Positions 8,947-17,024 of a stretch of DNA of 39,418 bases are shown piece by piece (position 1 is the stretch's first letter; each line of letters begins with the position of its first letter). Position numbers and translations under genes: made by a program. The DNA is from an uncultured Megamonas sp. (lineage in GTDB: Bacteria; Bacillota_C; Negativicutes; Selenomonadales; Selenomonadaceae). Where the stretch lies: the NCBI GenBank assembly GCA_900556715.1, contig USPM01000008.1, forward strand, positions 1-39,418, written 5' to 3'. Under the pieces are notes generated by a model, which had not been told where the DNA came from, searched no databases, and was given only the letters and a program-made list of their open reading frames with translations.

Positions 8947-9132
8947 AAATTCACCGCATTTCTAAAATTAGTTTATATTATTTATCCTAAAGAGAAGTAA
9001 ATAAGATGTCAATTGAAAAGCGTTAGGAAAAATATTTTGTTTAATTGGCTTTAATTATAATGAAAATAAGTGTAAGATTAATAATATAATTAGTTTTGTA
9101 AATAAAAGTAGAATAAAGGGAGGATAAATAGT

Positions 9133-9996
9133 GTGATTGATTTACATGTACACTCTACAATGTCTGATGGAACGTATACTCCTAGTCAATTGATAAAATT
9201 GGCTAAAGACGAAGGACTAAAGGCAATGGCTTTGACTGACCATGATACTATATATGGAAATAAAGAAGCTCAAGAAAGTGCTGAAAAATATGGTGTAGAA
9301 TTTATTCATGGTATGGAATTAAGTTTAAATTATAATGATCATCAAATACATGTAGTAGCTTTGGGTTTTGATGAAGAAAGTACAGCTTTTAAAGATTTTT
9401 ATCATGAATTAAGACAGAAAAAACAATCATCAATAGTATCTGTTATTGATTATTTACAAAAACAAGGTCTAGATATTTCAGTAGCGAAGGTAGAGCCTTT
9501 TATTGCTGGAGGAGCATTGGATAAATATGCTATTTTGCGTTATTTAGTATCTGATAAATCAAAAGCAGGAGATATCCAATATTTATGGGATAGATATATT
9601 GATCCAGCTTTTAATAATTTGAACTTAAAAATAACAGAAAATCCTAAAGCTGAAGATGCGATTTGTGCTATGAAACAGGCAGGAGCTGTTACTTCATTAG
9701 CCCATTTTCATAAAAAGATAGGATTTAAAAATTATACAAGAGAAGAACAAGAAGCAAATATAAAATATTTACATGAAATTGGATTAGATGGTATGGAAGC
9801 ATATTATCCTAATTATACTGAAGATGATGAGAAATTTGCTCATTATTTAATTAAAAAATATGATTTATTGCCAACGGGCGGAACTGATTTTCATGGTGGT
9901 AATAGACCATCTGTAGAATTAGGTAGTGGAACGAATAATAATTTAAATATTCCTTATGAGTTTTATCAAAATATCTGTAAACGCTTAAATCGTTGA
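9133..9996 (+). CDS. PHP-domain phosphoesterase (RNase AM / nucleoside 3',5'-bisphosphate phosphatase-like)
   Basis: A metal-dependent phosphoesterase of 287 residues. It opens with the PHP motif DLHVHSTMSDGTYTP, followed by LTDHDT and HGMELS, and ends with GGTDFHGGNRPSVELG; these His and Asp residues form the trinuclear metal site. The overall layout matches the YciV/RNase AM (TrpH-like) family, which removes 5' nucleotides from short RNAs or dephosphorylates 3',5'-bisphosphate nucleotides. The GTG at 9133 follows AAGGGAGG. It stands alone: AraC regulator upstream on the other strand, and a separate rubredoxin promoter downstream. The substrate is inferred from the family only. Confidence 0.85.
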   Translation: MIDLHVHSTMSDGTYTPSQLIKLAKDEGLKAMALTDHDTIYGNKEAQESAEKYGVEFIHGMELSLNYNDHQIHVVALGFDEESTAFKDFYHELRQKKQSSIVSVIDYLQKQGLDISVAKVEPFIAGGALDKYAILRYLVSDKSKAGDIQYLWDRYIDPAFNNLNLKITENPKAEDAICAMKQAGAVTSLAHFHKKIGFKNYTREEQEANIKYLHEIGLDGMEAYYPNYTEDDEKFAHYLIKKYDLLPTGGTDFHGGNRPSVELGSGTNNNLNIPYEFYQNICKRLNR

Positions 9997-10050
9997 TTTT
10001 AATAAATATTTAAAATATAATTATTTGTGGATAATAATTAATATTAATAG

Positions 10051-10079
10051 TTGACAAAGAGATGTATTAATTATATTAT
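10051..10079 (+). promoter_or_regulatory. Sigma-A-type promoter for rubredoxin
   Basis: TTGACA (10051-10056), a 17-nt spacer and TATTAT (10074-10079) make a near-consensus promoter. It lies 79 nt before the rubredoxin ATG and probably also serves the metal transporter genes downstream. Confidence 0.75.
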
Positions 10080-10157
10080 ATAAGTGTAATATGAAAACGA
10101 ATTGATGCCTAGTATAAAAAGGCTAAAAGAAATAAGATATATTGGAGGCTATTAATT

Positions 10158-10319
10158 ATGAAAAAATGGGTTTGCACTGTATGTGGTTGGGTTTATGATG
10201 AAGAACTTGGAGATCCAGATTACGATTTAGCTCCTGGTGTAGCATTTGAAGATTTACCAGAAGATTTCGTATGCCCATTATGCGGTGTTGGTAAAGACCA
10301 ATTCGAAGAAGAAGCTTAA
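10158..10319 (+). CDS. Rubredoxin
   Basis: A 53-residue electron carrier with one iron bound by four cysteines. The two knuckles are visible as C6-TV-C9-GWVYD and C39-PL-C42-GVGK, and the middle carries the conserved [20 protein letters not shown] stretch. The length is normal for a single-domain rubredoxin. GGAGG at 10144-10148 lies 9 nt before the ATG. In anaerobes rubredoxin passes electrons to oxygen- or peroxide-reducing enzymes such as rubrerythrin or flavodiiron proteins; none is in the window. It has its own strong promoter and is followed by a hairpin just before the ABC transporter gene. Confidence 0.97.
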   Translation: MKKWVCTVCGWVYDEELGDPDYDLAPGVAFEDLPEDFVCPLCGVGKDQFEEEA

Positions 10320-10343
10320 TTAAATTTTATAAAATTAAGACAT

Positions 10344-10388
10344 TAACGCAGTATTGCCAATTTTTATATTTGGTATACTGCGTTATTT
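10344..10388 (+). terminator. Hairpin between rubredoxin and the ABC transporter genes (terminator or attenuator)
   Basis: TAACGCAGTAT (10344-10354) pairs perfectly with 10375-10385, and CCAA/TTGG extends the stem. The T tract after it is weak. The Shine-Dalgarno of the next gene begins only about 18 nt later, so no promoter fits between. It may trim expression of the transporter relative to rubredoxin. Confidence 0.6.
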
Positions 10389-10414
10389 AGTTTATGTATT
10401 TGTGAGGTGTAATT

Positions 10415-11206
10415 TTGTTTAAAAGAAAATATCATCATAATGCTTCATCTGAAGATTGCAGTAAACTTTGTTGTACAAAAATCGAAAATTTTTCAGCTCA
10501 TGCGGGTGATACAGAAATTTTTACTGATGTGAATATGCACATTCATTGTGGGCAATTAACTGCTTTGATCGGGCCAAATGGAGCTGGAAAATCAACTTTA
10601 TTAAAATGTATTTTAGGGCAAGTACCGCATAGTGGAAAATTGCATTATGTAGATGCTAAAGGAAAGCACACGGGAAATCCAATCATAGGATATGTTCCTC
10701 AATATTTGCGATTTGATCGTACTTCACCTACTAGTGTAATGGATTTTTTCGCAGCGTGTTTATCAAAATATCCTGTATGGCTTTGCAGTATGAAAAAACT
10801 AAGACCAAAGGTATTAGAAAGTTTGCGTAGGGTAAAAGCTGAACATTTGATAGATAGAAGATTAGGAGCTTTGTCTGGCGGTGAAATGCAACGTGTATTG
10901 TTATCTCTAGCTTTGAATCCTATGCCAGATTTATTGTTATTAGATGAGCCCGTATCTGGGGTAGACCATAATGGTTTGAAATTATTTTATGAGATTGTTT
11001 CTGAACTTAGAGAAAAAGAAGATATGGCAATCGTTTTGATTTCACATGATTTACCACTTGTAGCCCAATATGCTGATCAAGTCGTTTTATTAAATAAAAA
11101 AGTGATTTGTAAAGGCACTCCACAGGAAGTATTTAATCGCAAAGAAACAAAGACTTTATTTGGAAATATCGTGGCTCCATTAGAAGAGGAGGACGAAGTA
11201 TGTTAG
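10415..11206 (+). CDS. znuC: Metal ABC transporter, ATP-binding protein (ZnuC/AdcC/MntB type)
   Basis: The ATPase of a zinc or manganese importer, 263 residues, cytosolic. Walker A is GPNGAGKST, the ABC signature is LSGGEMQRV, Walker B is LLLLDEPVSGVD and the H-loop is LISHD. A His/Cys-containing N-terminal extension (about residues 1-22, with HH and two Cys) precedes the ABC domain; it might bind metal. The start is a TTG at 10415 after GAGGTG. The gene overlaps the permease gene by 7 nt, so they are coupled. No ZnuA-type binding protein is in the window; it must be elsewhere. Zinc and manganese cannot be told apart from the sequence. Confidence 0.82.
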   Translation: MFKRKYHHNASSEDCSKLCCTKIENFSAHAGDTEIFTDVNMHIHCGQLTALIGPNGAGKSTLLKCILGQVPHSGKLHYVDAKGKHTGNPIIGYVPQYLRFDRTSPTSVMDFFAACLSKYPVWLCSMKKLRPKVLESLRRVKAEHLIDRRLGALSGGEMQRVLLSLALNPMPDLLLLDEPVSGVDHNGLKLFYEIVSELREKEDMAIVLISHDLPLVAQYADQVVLLNKKVICKGTPQEVFNRKETKTLFGNIVAPLEEEDEVC

Positions 11207-12045
11207 ATATTATTTACAATTGCTTAGATGTGATTTTACCTTTTGCGTGGACAAATCATATATTTATGAAAAATGCCTTTTTGGCTGTGTTGATGATTAC
11301 TCCACTTTTGGGCATTTTAAGCACTATGGTTGTCAGCAATCGCATGGCGTTTTTCTCTGATTCATTAGGTCATGGAGCTTTTACTGGGGTAGCTGTTGGT
11401 GTATTGTTAGGTAGTGGTGAACCGCTTATTTCGTTGATTGTATTTTCGATAATATTTGCAGCATTGATCACTTATATAAAACATCGCAGTAGTGCTTCTA
11501 CAGATACAATTATTGGTGTTTTTTCTTCGGCTGGTATAGCTATAGGTCTTATCTTGATGTCACATGGTGGCAGTTTTAATAATTATACTTCTTATTTTAT
11601 TGGTGATATTTTAAGTATTACAGCCAGTGAACTTGCATATTTATTCATAACTTTTATTGTTGTGGTCATTGCGTGGTGTTTGTTGTTTAATCAAATATTA
11701 ATAATTAGTATAAATGATGGTTTTGCTGCTAGTAGAGGTATTAAGACTTTATATATTGAAATGATTTTTGCTGCTATTGTAGCTGTTGTAGTTTCCATAA
11801 GCATTCAATGGGTAGGATTATTGATTATAAATTCTCTATTGATTTTACCAGCAGCTGCTGCCAGAAATATAGCAGTTAATGCTAGACAGTATCATGCTTT
11901 ATCTATTTGTTTTGCCATTTGTGCAGGAATTTTGGGACTTGTGATTTCTTATTATGCTGATATTGCAACTGGGGCAACTATTGCTATTTTTGCAGCGATT
12001 ATATTTTTTGTTACATTATTTTTGCGACCATATTTTCAAAATTGA
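11200..12045 (+). CDS. znuB: Metal ABC transporter permease (ZnuB/AdcB/MntC type)
   Basis: The membrane subunit of the zinc/manganese importer, 281 residues with about eight hydrophobic helices. The conserved FFSDSLGHGAFTGVAVGVLLG stretch near residue 47 and the segment INSLLILPAAAARNIA near residue 210 are typical of the ABC-3 family. The ATG at 11200 follows GAGGAGG inside the ATPase gene, and the two reading frames overlap. The 3' end is followed by about 90 nt of AT-rich DNA before nth, with no clear terminator. Confidence 0.85.
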   Translation: MLDIIYNCLDVILPFAWTNHIFMKNAFLAVLMITPLLGILSTMVVSNRMAFFSDSLGHGAFTGVAVGVLLGSGEPLISLIVFSIIFAALITYIKHRSSASTDTIIGVFSSAGIAIGLILMSHGGSFNNYTSYFIGDILSITASELAYLFITFIVVVIAWCLLFNQILIISINDGFAASRGIKTLYIEMIFAAIVAVVVSISIQWVGLLIINSLLILPAAAARNIAVNARQYHALSICFAICAGILGLVISYYADIATGATIAIFAAIIFFVTLFLRPYFQN

Positions 12046-12138
12046 TCGATTAAGTTTATGATTGTACTAGATTTAATATTTTGATTGTGTTATACTTAGG
12101 TTTACAAGTTTACTTTAATGTATAAAAATGAGGTTTTT

Positions 12139-12777
12139 ATGAAAATAACTAAAAAAATAAAAGATGAAATGTTGGAGATTTTAGAAACGACATATAAAGA
12201 TGCTAAGCCAGCTTTGATTTTTAATAATCCTTTTGAATTATTGATTGCAGTTATATTATCAGCACAGTGTACGGATAAACGTGTGAATATAACTACAGCT
12301 CGTTTATTTGCCAAGGCCAATACTCCAGAAAAGATTTTGGAGATGGGTGTTACTGCTTTAGAAGAAGAAATTCGTGATTGTGGACTATTTAGAAATAAAG
12401 CAAAAAATATAATAGCTACTTGTCATAAATTATGTAGTGATTATAATGGTGAAGTTCCAGAGCAATTTGAAGAGTTATTGAAACTGCCAGGTGTAGGCAG
12501 AAAAACGGCAAATGTTGTTTCTAGTATTGCCTTTAATCGTCCTGCTATAGCTGTGGATACGCATGTATTTAGAGTATCCAATCGTTTGAAATTAGCTGAA
12601 GGTAGTACTCCAAATGAAGTAGAAAAAGGATTGCAAAAAGCAATACCTATGGAAAAATGGTCAGATGCACATCATTGGCTTATATGGCATGGTCGTAAAC
12701 TTTGTAGAGCAAGAAATCCTTTATGTGGAGAGTGTCCACTCAAAGATATTTGCCCTTCTGCATTATTGAAAGCTTGA
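12139..12777 (+). CDS. nth: Endonuclease III (DNA glycosylase/AP lyase)
   Basis: A base-excision repair enzyme that removes oxidised pyrimidines and cuts at abasic sites; 212 residues, the usual size. The helix-hairpin-helix LPGVGRKTANVV carries the catalytic lysine, and the catalytic aspartate lies in VDTHVFRV. The C terminus has the [4Fe-4S] pattern C-x6-C-x2-C-x5-C, seen as CRARNPLCGECPLKDIC. GAGG at 12130-12133 supports the ATG at 12139 over the one at 12118. TATACT at 12091-12096 is a possible -10 box but its -35 is poor. The acetyltransferase gene follows closely and is probably cotranscribed. Confidence 0.96.
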   Translation: MKITKKIKDEMLEILETTYKDAKPALIFNNPFELLIAVILSAQCTDKRVNITTARLFAKANTPEKILEMGVTALEEEIRDCGLFRNKAKNIIATCHKLCSDYNGEVPEQFEELLKLPGVGRKTANVVSSIAFNRPAIAVDTHVFRVSNRLKLAEGSTPNEVEKGLQKAIPMEKWSDAHHWLIWHGRKLCRARNPLCGECPLKDICPSALLKA

Positions 12778-12803
12778 TATAATTATATTGAGGAGATGTT
12801 TTG

Positions 12804-13256
12804 ATGATTTATCGTAAAGCTACATTTAACGATGTTGAAGAAATATACAATTTAGTAAATTTATATGCTCAAGAAGGAGTAATGTTAGCACGTTCACGAA
12901 ATACTTTATATGAAACTTTGAGAGATATGTATGTTGCTGAAGAAAATGGCGAAATACTAGGTGTAGGAGGTCTGCATATAGTTTGGGATGAATTGGCAGA
13001 AGTCCGCACTTTAGCAGTAGCGAAAAAAGCTTTACGTCGTCATATTGGTGCAAATATTGTAAAACATCTCATAGAAGAAGGAAAAGATTTAGGTATAAGG
13101 AAGGTATTTACCTTAACATATCAAGATAAATTCTTTGGTAGTTTAGGATTTAAAGTAGTGACAAAAGATGATTTACCTCAAAAGGTTTGGAAGGATTGCA
13201 TCGATTGTCCTAAATTTCCAAATTGTGACGAGATTGCGATGGAAATGTATATTTGA
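12804..13256 (+). CDS. GNAT N-acetyltransferase, short ArgA-like (N-acetylglutamate synthase type)
   Basis: A single-domain acetyltransferase of 150 residues. The acetyl-CoA loop is seen around LAVAKKALRRHIGANIVKHL. The C terminus has KVWKDCIDCPKFPNCDEIAM, a cysteine pattern typical of stand-alone ArgA-like GNAT proteins thought to make N-acetylglutamate for arginine synthesis. There is no amino-acid kinase domain as in classical ArgA. The ATG at 12804 follows GAGGAG, 26 nt after nth. No arginine gene is nearby, so the role rests on family resemblance. A terminator follows directly. Confidence 0.75.
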   Translation: MIYRKATFNDVEEIYNLVNLYAQEGVMLARSRNTLYETLRDMYVAEENGEILGVGGLHIVWDELAEVRTLAVAKKALRRHIGANIVKHLIEEGKDLGIRKVFTLTYQDKFFGSLGFKVVTKDDLPQKVWKDCIDCPKFPNCDEIAMEMYI

Positions 13257-13262
13257 TAGATT

Positions 13263-13299
13263 AAAGCTGACTTATTGTACTAGTCAGCTTTATTTTTTT
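13263..13299 (+). terminator. Intrinsic terminator after the acetyltransferase gene
   Basis: A 10-bp stem AAAGCTGACT/AGTCAGCTTT (13263-13272, 13282-13291) with a 9-nt loop and a T7 run. It separates the housekeeping genes from the accessory island. Confidence 0.9.
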
Positions 13300-13407
13300 G
13301 TCTTTATAAAAAATAGGTATTAGGATAAAATTAAGATAATAATATTGATAGTTTAATACATAATTTTAATTAGATATATTTTTATTAATATTTCAGGAGA
13401 TGATTTT

Positions 13408-15114
13408 TTGCAAGCTGGAGAAACAACATTAAATAAATTATTAAATACATCTCGTCAATTCATAGTGCCTATTTTTCAGAGAAATTATAGTTGGCAAAAA
13501 AGCCAATATGAACAATTATGGTTGGATATTTTGCGTGCTAGTAAATTTAAAGAAAAACAAAATCATTTTATTGGCTCTATTGTGTATATTGATATGGGAA
13601 CACCAGCGGGAAGACCTCAACAATTATTATTGATTGATGGTCAACAACGTTTGACGACAATTTCTATTTTATTATGTGCGATAAAAGATTATGTACAAAA
13701 ATTTGATTTGAAAACAAAATTTATTAATTTAGCAAAAATAAAAAATCAATTTTTATATAATAGTGATGAAGTAGATGAAGATAGATACAAATTATTATTG
13801 AATGTGCAAGATAAAGAAACGTATATAAAATTGGTAGATGATACATTATTTACAGTGAATAAGCCTGCTATGAATATCATTAAATGTTATGAATTTTTTT
13901 ATGCCCAGATAGAAGAATATGTAAAACAACATGGACAAATAGATGATATTTATACAGGAATTTTCAAATTGAGTTTAGTATCGATTTCTTTGGATAAAGA
14001 TAGTGATAATCCCCAGATGATTTTTGAAAGTATGAATTCCACAGGTAAAGATTTATCACAGACGGATCTATTGCGTAATTATTTATTGATGGATTTAACG
14101 CCAGAAAAGCAAAATTTGTTGTATAAGACATATTGGAAACCGATGGAAGAATTATTCGGTGAAGATATTTATAAAAATGATTTAAATAAATTTGATTATT
14201 TTATTCGTGATTTTTTGACTTTAAAAAATGATACAGGACATATTTGTAAGATAAACAATGTATATGAGAATTTTAAGCGTTATTATTTAGATAATAATTG
14301 CGAGAAATTTGCTATATTAAAAGAATTATTTACGTATGCGAAATATTATGCTTGTATTGATTTATTGCAAGAAAAAGATGATGACTTAAAATTTTATTGG
14401 CGAGAATTAAAAAAATTAGATAGTCATGTGGCATATCCATTTTTGCTTAGATTGTATGATGACTATAGTAAGCAGATGTTAACTAAAAATGATTTTATAA
14501 GGATTTTGCAAGTGGTGATGAGTTATCTATGGCGAAGAGCTATTTGTGAAATACCGACCAATTCACTTAGTAAAACTTTTGCTACTTTATATCAAGAAGT
14601 AAATAAAAAAGATTATGCTAATAGTGTAATTAAAGCTTTTGTATTTAAGTCAAGTTATAAGCGATTTCCGTCTGATTATGAGGTACGAGAAAAATTGCAA
14701 ACGAAGGATATATATCATTTCCGCTTGCGTAAATATTTATTAGAAGCGTTAGAAAATTATTATCATAAAGAGCCCATTGATTTAAATACAGCAAATTACA
14801 CTATAGAACATATTATGCCTCAAAATATAGAACATAATCTATCATGGCAAAAAATGTTAGGTGAAGATTGGCAAGAGGTGCATAGTCTGTATTTGCATAC
14901 TTTAGGTAATTTAACGCTAACAGGTTATAATGCAGAAATGAGCAATAAATCTTTTTACGAAAAAGTGAATTGTGAAAGTGGATTTAAACATAGTCATTTG
15001 AACTTAAATGAAAGTATTGCTCAATGTGATGTATGGGATAAAAAGGCTATTCAACGAAGAACGAATATATTGACGGATATAATTTTAAAAATATGGCAAT
15101 ATCCAGAATTTTAA
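13408..15114 (+). CDS. DUF262 + DUF1524 protein (GmrSD-type, putative type IV restriction/defence)
   Basis: A 568-residue protein. The N-terminal DUF262 domain has FQRNYSWQ, D77-G-QQ-R81-LTT and FESMNSTGKDLS (from F206); in GmrS-like proteins this domain binds and hydrolyses nucleotide. The C-terminal DUF1524 domain has EHIMPQ (His468) and HTLGNLTLTGYNAEMSN (His497, Asn501, Asn508), matching the His-Me/HNH-like nuclease fold. Fused proteins of this build include GmrSD, which cuts glucosylated hydroxymethylcytosine phage DNA; others act on different modified DNA. The start is a TTG at 13408 after CAGGAGA. A small coiled-coil gene follows 23 nt downstream. All motifs look intact. A defence role is inferred from the family; the target is unknown. 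Confidence 0.85.
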   Translation: MQAGETTLNKLLNTSRQFIVPIFQRNYSWQKSQYEQLWLDILRASKFKEKQNHFIGSIVYIDMGTPAGRPQQLLLIDGQQRLTTISILLCAIKDYVQKFDLKTKFINLAKIKNQFLYNSDEVDEDRYKLLLNVQDKETYIKLVDDTLFTVNKPAMNIIKCYEFFYAQIEEYVKQHGQIDDIYTGIFKLSLVSISLDKDSDNPQMIFESMNSTGKDLSQTDLLRNYLLMDLTPEKQNLLYKTYWKPMEELFGEDIYKNDLNKFDYFIRDFLTLKNDTGHICKINNVYENFKRYYLDNNCEKFAILKELFTYAKYYACIDLLQEKDDDLKFYWRELKKLDSHVAYPFLLRLYDDYSKQMLTKNDFIRILQVVMSYLWRRAICEIPTNSLSKTFATLYQEVNKKDYANSVIKAFVFKSSYKRFPSDYEVREKLQTKDIYHFRLRKYLLEALENYYHKEPIDLNTANYTIEHIMPQNIEHNLSWQKMLGEDWQEVHSLYLHTLGNLTLTGYNAEMSNKSFYEKVNCESGFKHSHLNLNESIAQCDVWDKKAIQRRTNILTDIILKIWQYPEF

Positions 15115-15137
15115 ATTGTTAATAGGGGTTGTGTTTT

Positions 15138-15464
15138 ATGTTAGATAAAAAAATAACTGATGGCGAATTAGAACTATATCTGGAAGAAAATCATCATGTG
15201 GATTTTATAATTGAAGAGGAAACAGCATATACTAAAGAAGAGATTGAACAGATAAAATTTATACTAGACGAAAAGATAAATAATTTAGAGCTAGAAATAG
15301 ATAATTTAGTTGAGACAGATGATAATGATTTTATCAATGGAGAATTTATGCGACAAGAAGAAAATGAAGATGATTCTATAATTGATAAAGAAAAAATCAA
15401 TGAATTAAAATCGACATTAAATGATAAAATCAATAAATTAGAATTAGAGTTAAAGAACTTATAA
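15138..15464 (+). CDS. Small acidic coiled-coil protein with an internal duplication
   Basis: I do not recognise this protein. It is 108 residues, strongly acidic and predicted to be helical. Two copies of one unit are visible: KEEIEQIKFILDEKINNLEL (in the first half) and KEKINELKSTLNDKINKLEL (at the C terminus), sharing 14 identities over 25 aligned positions when extended to the final NL. An acidic linker joins them. AGGGG at 15124-15128 supports the ATG at 15138; an upstream in-frame TTG at 15129 is rejected. It lies 23 nt after the GmrSD-like gene and before a terminator, so it is probably cotranscribed with it. It could be a partner, inhibitor or regulator; that is speculation. Confidence 0.65.
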   Translation: MLDKKITDGELELYLEENHHVDFIIEEETAYTKEEIEQIKFILDEKINNLELEIDNLVETDDNDFINGEFMRQEENEDDSIIDKEKINELKSTLNDKINKLELELKNL

Positions 15465-15522
15465 ATTATTATTGGGCACACAAAAAGGCATATAGAGAAA
15501 ATAGTAATGGATTTTAAATATT

Positions 15523-15566
15523 TAAACAAGCTTTAGACTATTGATTTTAAAGCTTGTTTAATTTTT
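15523..15566 (+). terminator. Intrinsic terminator touching the ribosome site of the DUF5131 gene
   Basis: TAAACAAGCTTTA (15523-15535) pairs perfectly with 15548-15560 over 13 bp, with a 12-nt loop and a T5 run at 15562-15566. The next base begins AGGAGGTGA, the Shine-Dalgarno of the DUF5131 gene. It ends the GmrSD transcript or acts as an attenuator for the next gene. Confidence 0.85.
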
Positions 15567-15579
15567 AGGAGGTGAAAAA

Positions 15580-16452
15580 ATGCACGATATATGGAACCCA
15601 TGGCATGGTTGTCTTAAATATAGTGAAGGCTGTAAAAATTGTTATATGTATTATTTAGATAAGATAAGAGGCAATAGTGGAGCGTATATCTATAAAGTAA
15701 AGGCAAATTTTTATTATCCATTAGCTAAAAATAAACAAGGTGAATATAAGATAAAAAGCGGTGAACAAATAAGGGTTTGTATGACATCAGATTTTTTCTT
15801 AAAGGAAGGCGATGAGTGGCGAGAAGAAGCATGGCGAATAATAAAAGCTAGAAGTGATGTTATATTTATATTGATAACAAAAAGAGCAGAAAGAATAAGA
15901 GCATGTTTACCTAAAAATTGGGGCGATGGTTGGGAAAATGTGTTTTTGTATGTAACTTGTGAAAATCAAAAGCGTGCAGATGAGAGAATACCTATATTAT
16001 TGAATTTGCCATTTAAACATAAAGGTATAATAGTTGCTCCATTTTTAGAGAATGTAAGTATAGCAAAATATTTAAAAAATGGAGAAATTGAGCAAGTGAT
16101 TTGTGGAGGGGAAAATTATAATGGAGCTAGAGTTTGTGATTTTGATTGGGTGAAAAACTTGCGACAAGAATGCGTAACATCAAATATTACATTTTGTTTT
16201 ATGGAAACAGGAACAGTTTTTATGAAGGATAAAAAAATATATAATTTACCTTCAAAGGATTTGCAAAGTAAAATGGCTTTTAGATCTAAAATGAATTATC
16301 AAGGCAAAGAAATAGTATTTAAATTATACGATCAATTTGGAAGATTATTAGATAAAGAAAAATTGTATAAAAGAAGTTTCAAGCTAAAATGCAACGAATG
16401 TGCTAGTAAACTTATTTGTAATGGTTGTAGTAATTGTAAAGAAAATTGTTAA
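15580..16452 (+). CDS. DUF5131 (phage Gp37/Gp68) three-cysteine-motif protein
   Basis: A 290-residue protein of the Gp37/Gp68 family. The N-terminal IWNPWHGC holds the three-Cys motif C11-x6-C18-x2-C21, reminiscent of an iron-sulfur site in radical-SAM-like proteins. Further family features are VCMTSDFFL, LITKRAERI and QVICGGENYNGARVCDFDWV. The C terminus is a Cys-rich knuckle cluster, CNECASKLICNGCSNCKENC, with seven cysteines, perhaps a second metal site. The ATG at 15580 follows AGGAGGTGA. In other genomes family members often sit beside a methyltransferase-like partner (TcmP); I see none here. Biochemical function is unknown. It lies in the island with the GmrSD-like gene and may be phage-derived or defence-related. 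Confidence 0.8.
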   Translation: MHDIWNPWHGCLKYSEGCKNCYMYYLDKIRGNSGAYIYKVKANFYYPLAKNKQGEYKIKSGEQIRVCMTSDFFLKEGDEWREEAWRIIKARSDVIFILITKRAERIRACLPKNWGDGWENVFLYVTCENQKRADERIPILLNLPFKHKGIIVAPFLENVSIAKYLKNGEIEQVICGGENYNGARVCDFDWVKNLRQECVTSNITFCFMETGTVFMKDKKIYNLPSKDLQSKMAFRSKMNYQGKEIVFKLYDQFGRLLDKEKLYKRSFKLKCNECASKLICNGCSNCKENC

Positions 16453-16453
16453 T

Positions 16454-16494
16454 AAAAAACCTAATCCCTTAAATAACAAGAGATTAGGTTTTTT
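16454..16494. terminator. Bidirectional terminator between convergent genes
   Basis: AAAAAACCTAATC (16454-16466) pairs with 16482-16494 (GATTAGG then T6). The A run on the left and the T run on the right let it serve both the DUF5131 gene and the minus-strand gene. Confidence 0.88.
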
Positions 16495-16497
16495 AAA

Positions 16498-16902
16498 TTA
16501 ATGATTTTTTTCGTATTCAGTTAAAACTTGTTCAAGGATTTCAGCAGTAGCTTTTACTGTATTTAAGCAGTGAACTTCTTTAGAGAAAAATTTTGTTTTA
16601 ATTTGACAGCAGAGTCTAGAAGAAAAATGAGCTTGGAAAGCTCTGACAAAGTTCAACATTAAAGGTTTTAAATCATCAGTTTCATGAGCTTTAGTTTCGA
16701 TATATTTGCTGGAAATAACACATGCTGAACCACTTAAAGCACCACAAATATCACCAACTTGAAGGCCACCACCAAATGCTCCTGTCATTTTTAAAGCTTT
16801 GTCGTCAAGATTTAGATTGTAATATTCATTGCCTGCACGAGTAAGGCTTTCGGCACAATTATAACCTTGTATGTAATATTTTTCTGCTATGTCTTTTAAC
16901 AT
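16498..16902 (-). CDS. C_GCAxxG_C_C family protein (putative redox protein)
   Basis: A 134-residue protein of the C_GCAxxG_C_C family, named for its conserved cysteines. YNCAESLTRA near the N terminus, the GGGLQVGDICGALSGSACVIS segment, and the later CC and HC cysteines are typical. Members are widespread in anaerobes and are thought to be redox or metal-binding proteins, but no reaction is firmly assigned. The usual glycine next to the first cysteine is not obvious. The ATG at 16902 follows AAAGGAGA on the minus strand. It is divergent from cutC and they share a 122-nt promoter region. Nothing looks broken. Confidence 0.85.
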   Translation of the reverse strand: MLKDIAEKYYIQGYNCAESLTRAGNEYYNLNLDDKALKMTGAFGGGLQVGDICGALSGSACVISSKYIETKAHETDDLKPLMLNFVRAFQAHFSSRLCCQIKTKFFSKEVHCLNTVKATAEILEQVLTEYEKNH

Positions 16903-16953
16903 AATATAATTCTTAGTCTCCTTTTATAAAATATTAAAGATATATAATTTAGT

Positions 16954-16996
16954 ATTATAGCATATATTTTTAAATACTAGCAAAATGGTATATAAT
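16954..16996. promoter_or_regulatory. Divergent promoter region between C_GCAxxG_C_C gene and cutC
   Basis: For cutC, TTTAAA (16969-16974), a 16-nt spacer and TATAAT (16991-16996). For the minus-strand gene, TATAAT (complement of 16954-16959) with TTGCTA 18 nt upstream (complement of 16978-16983). Both -35 boxes are only four of six matches, and the two promoters overlap. Confidence 0.5.
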
Positions 16997-17024
16997 AAAC
17001 ATATCAAATAAGAGAGGTAAAACT

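Noticed and set aside
9133..9135. AraC regulator and PHP gene as a functional divergent pair
   Set aside because: The regulator's closest logical target is the convergent glycosidase; nothing in the 186-nt divergent region ties it to the PHP gene.
12118..12138. Upstream ATG that would extend Nth by seven residues
   Set aside because: GAGG lies just before the ATG at 12139 and inside the extension; the shorter form also matches the usual length of the enzyme.
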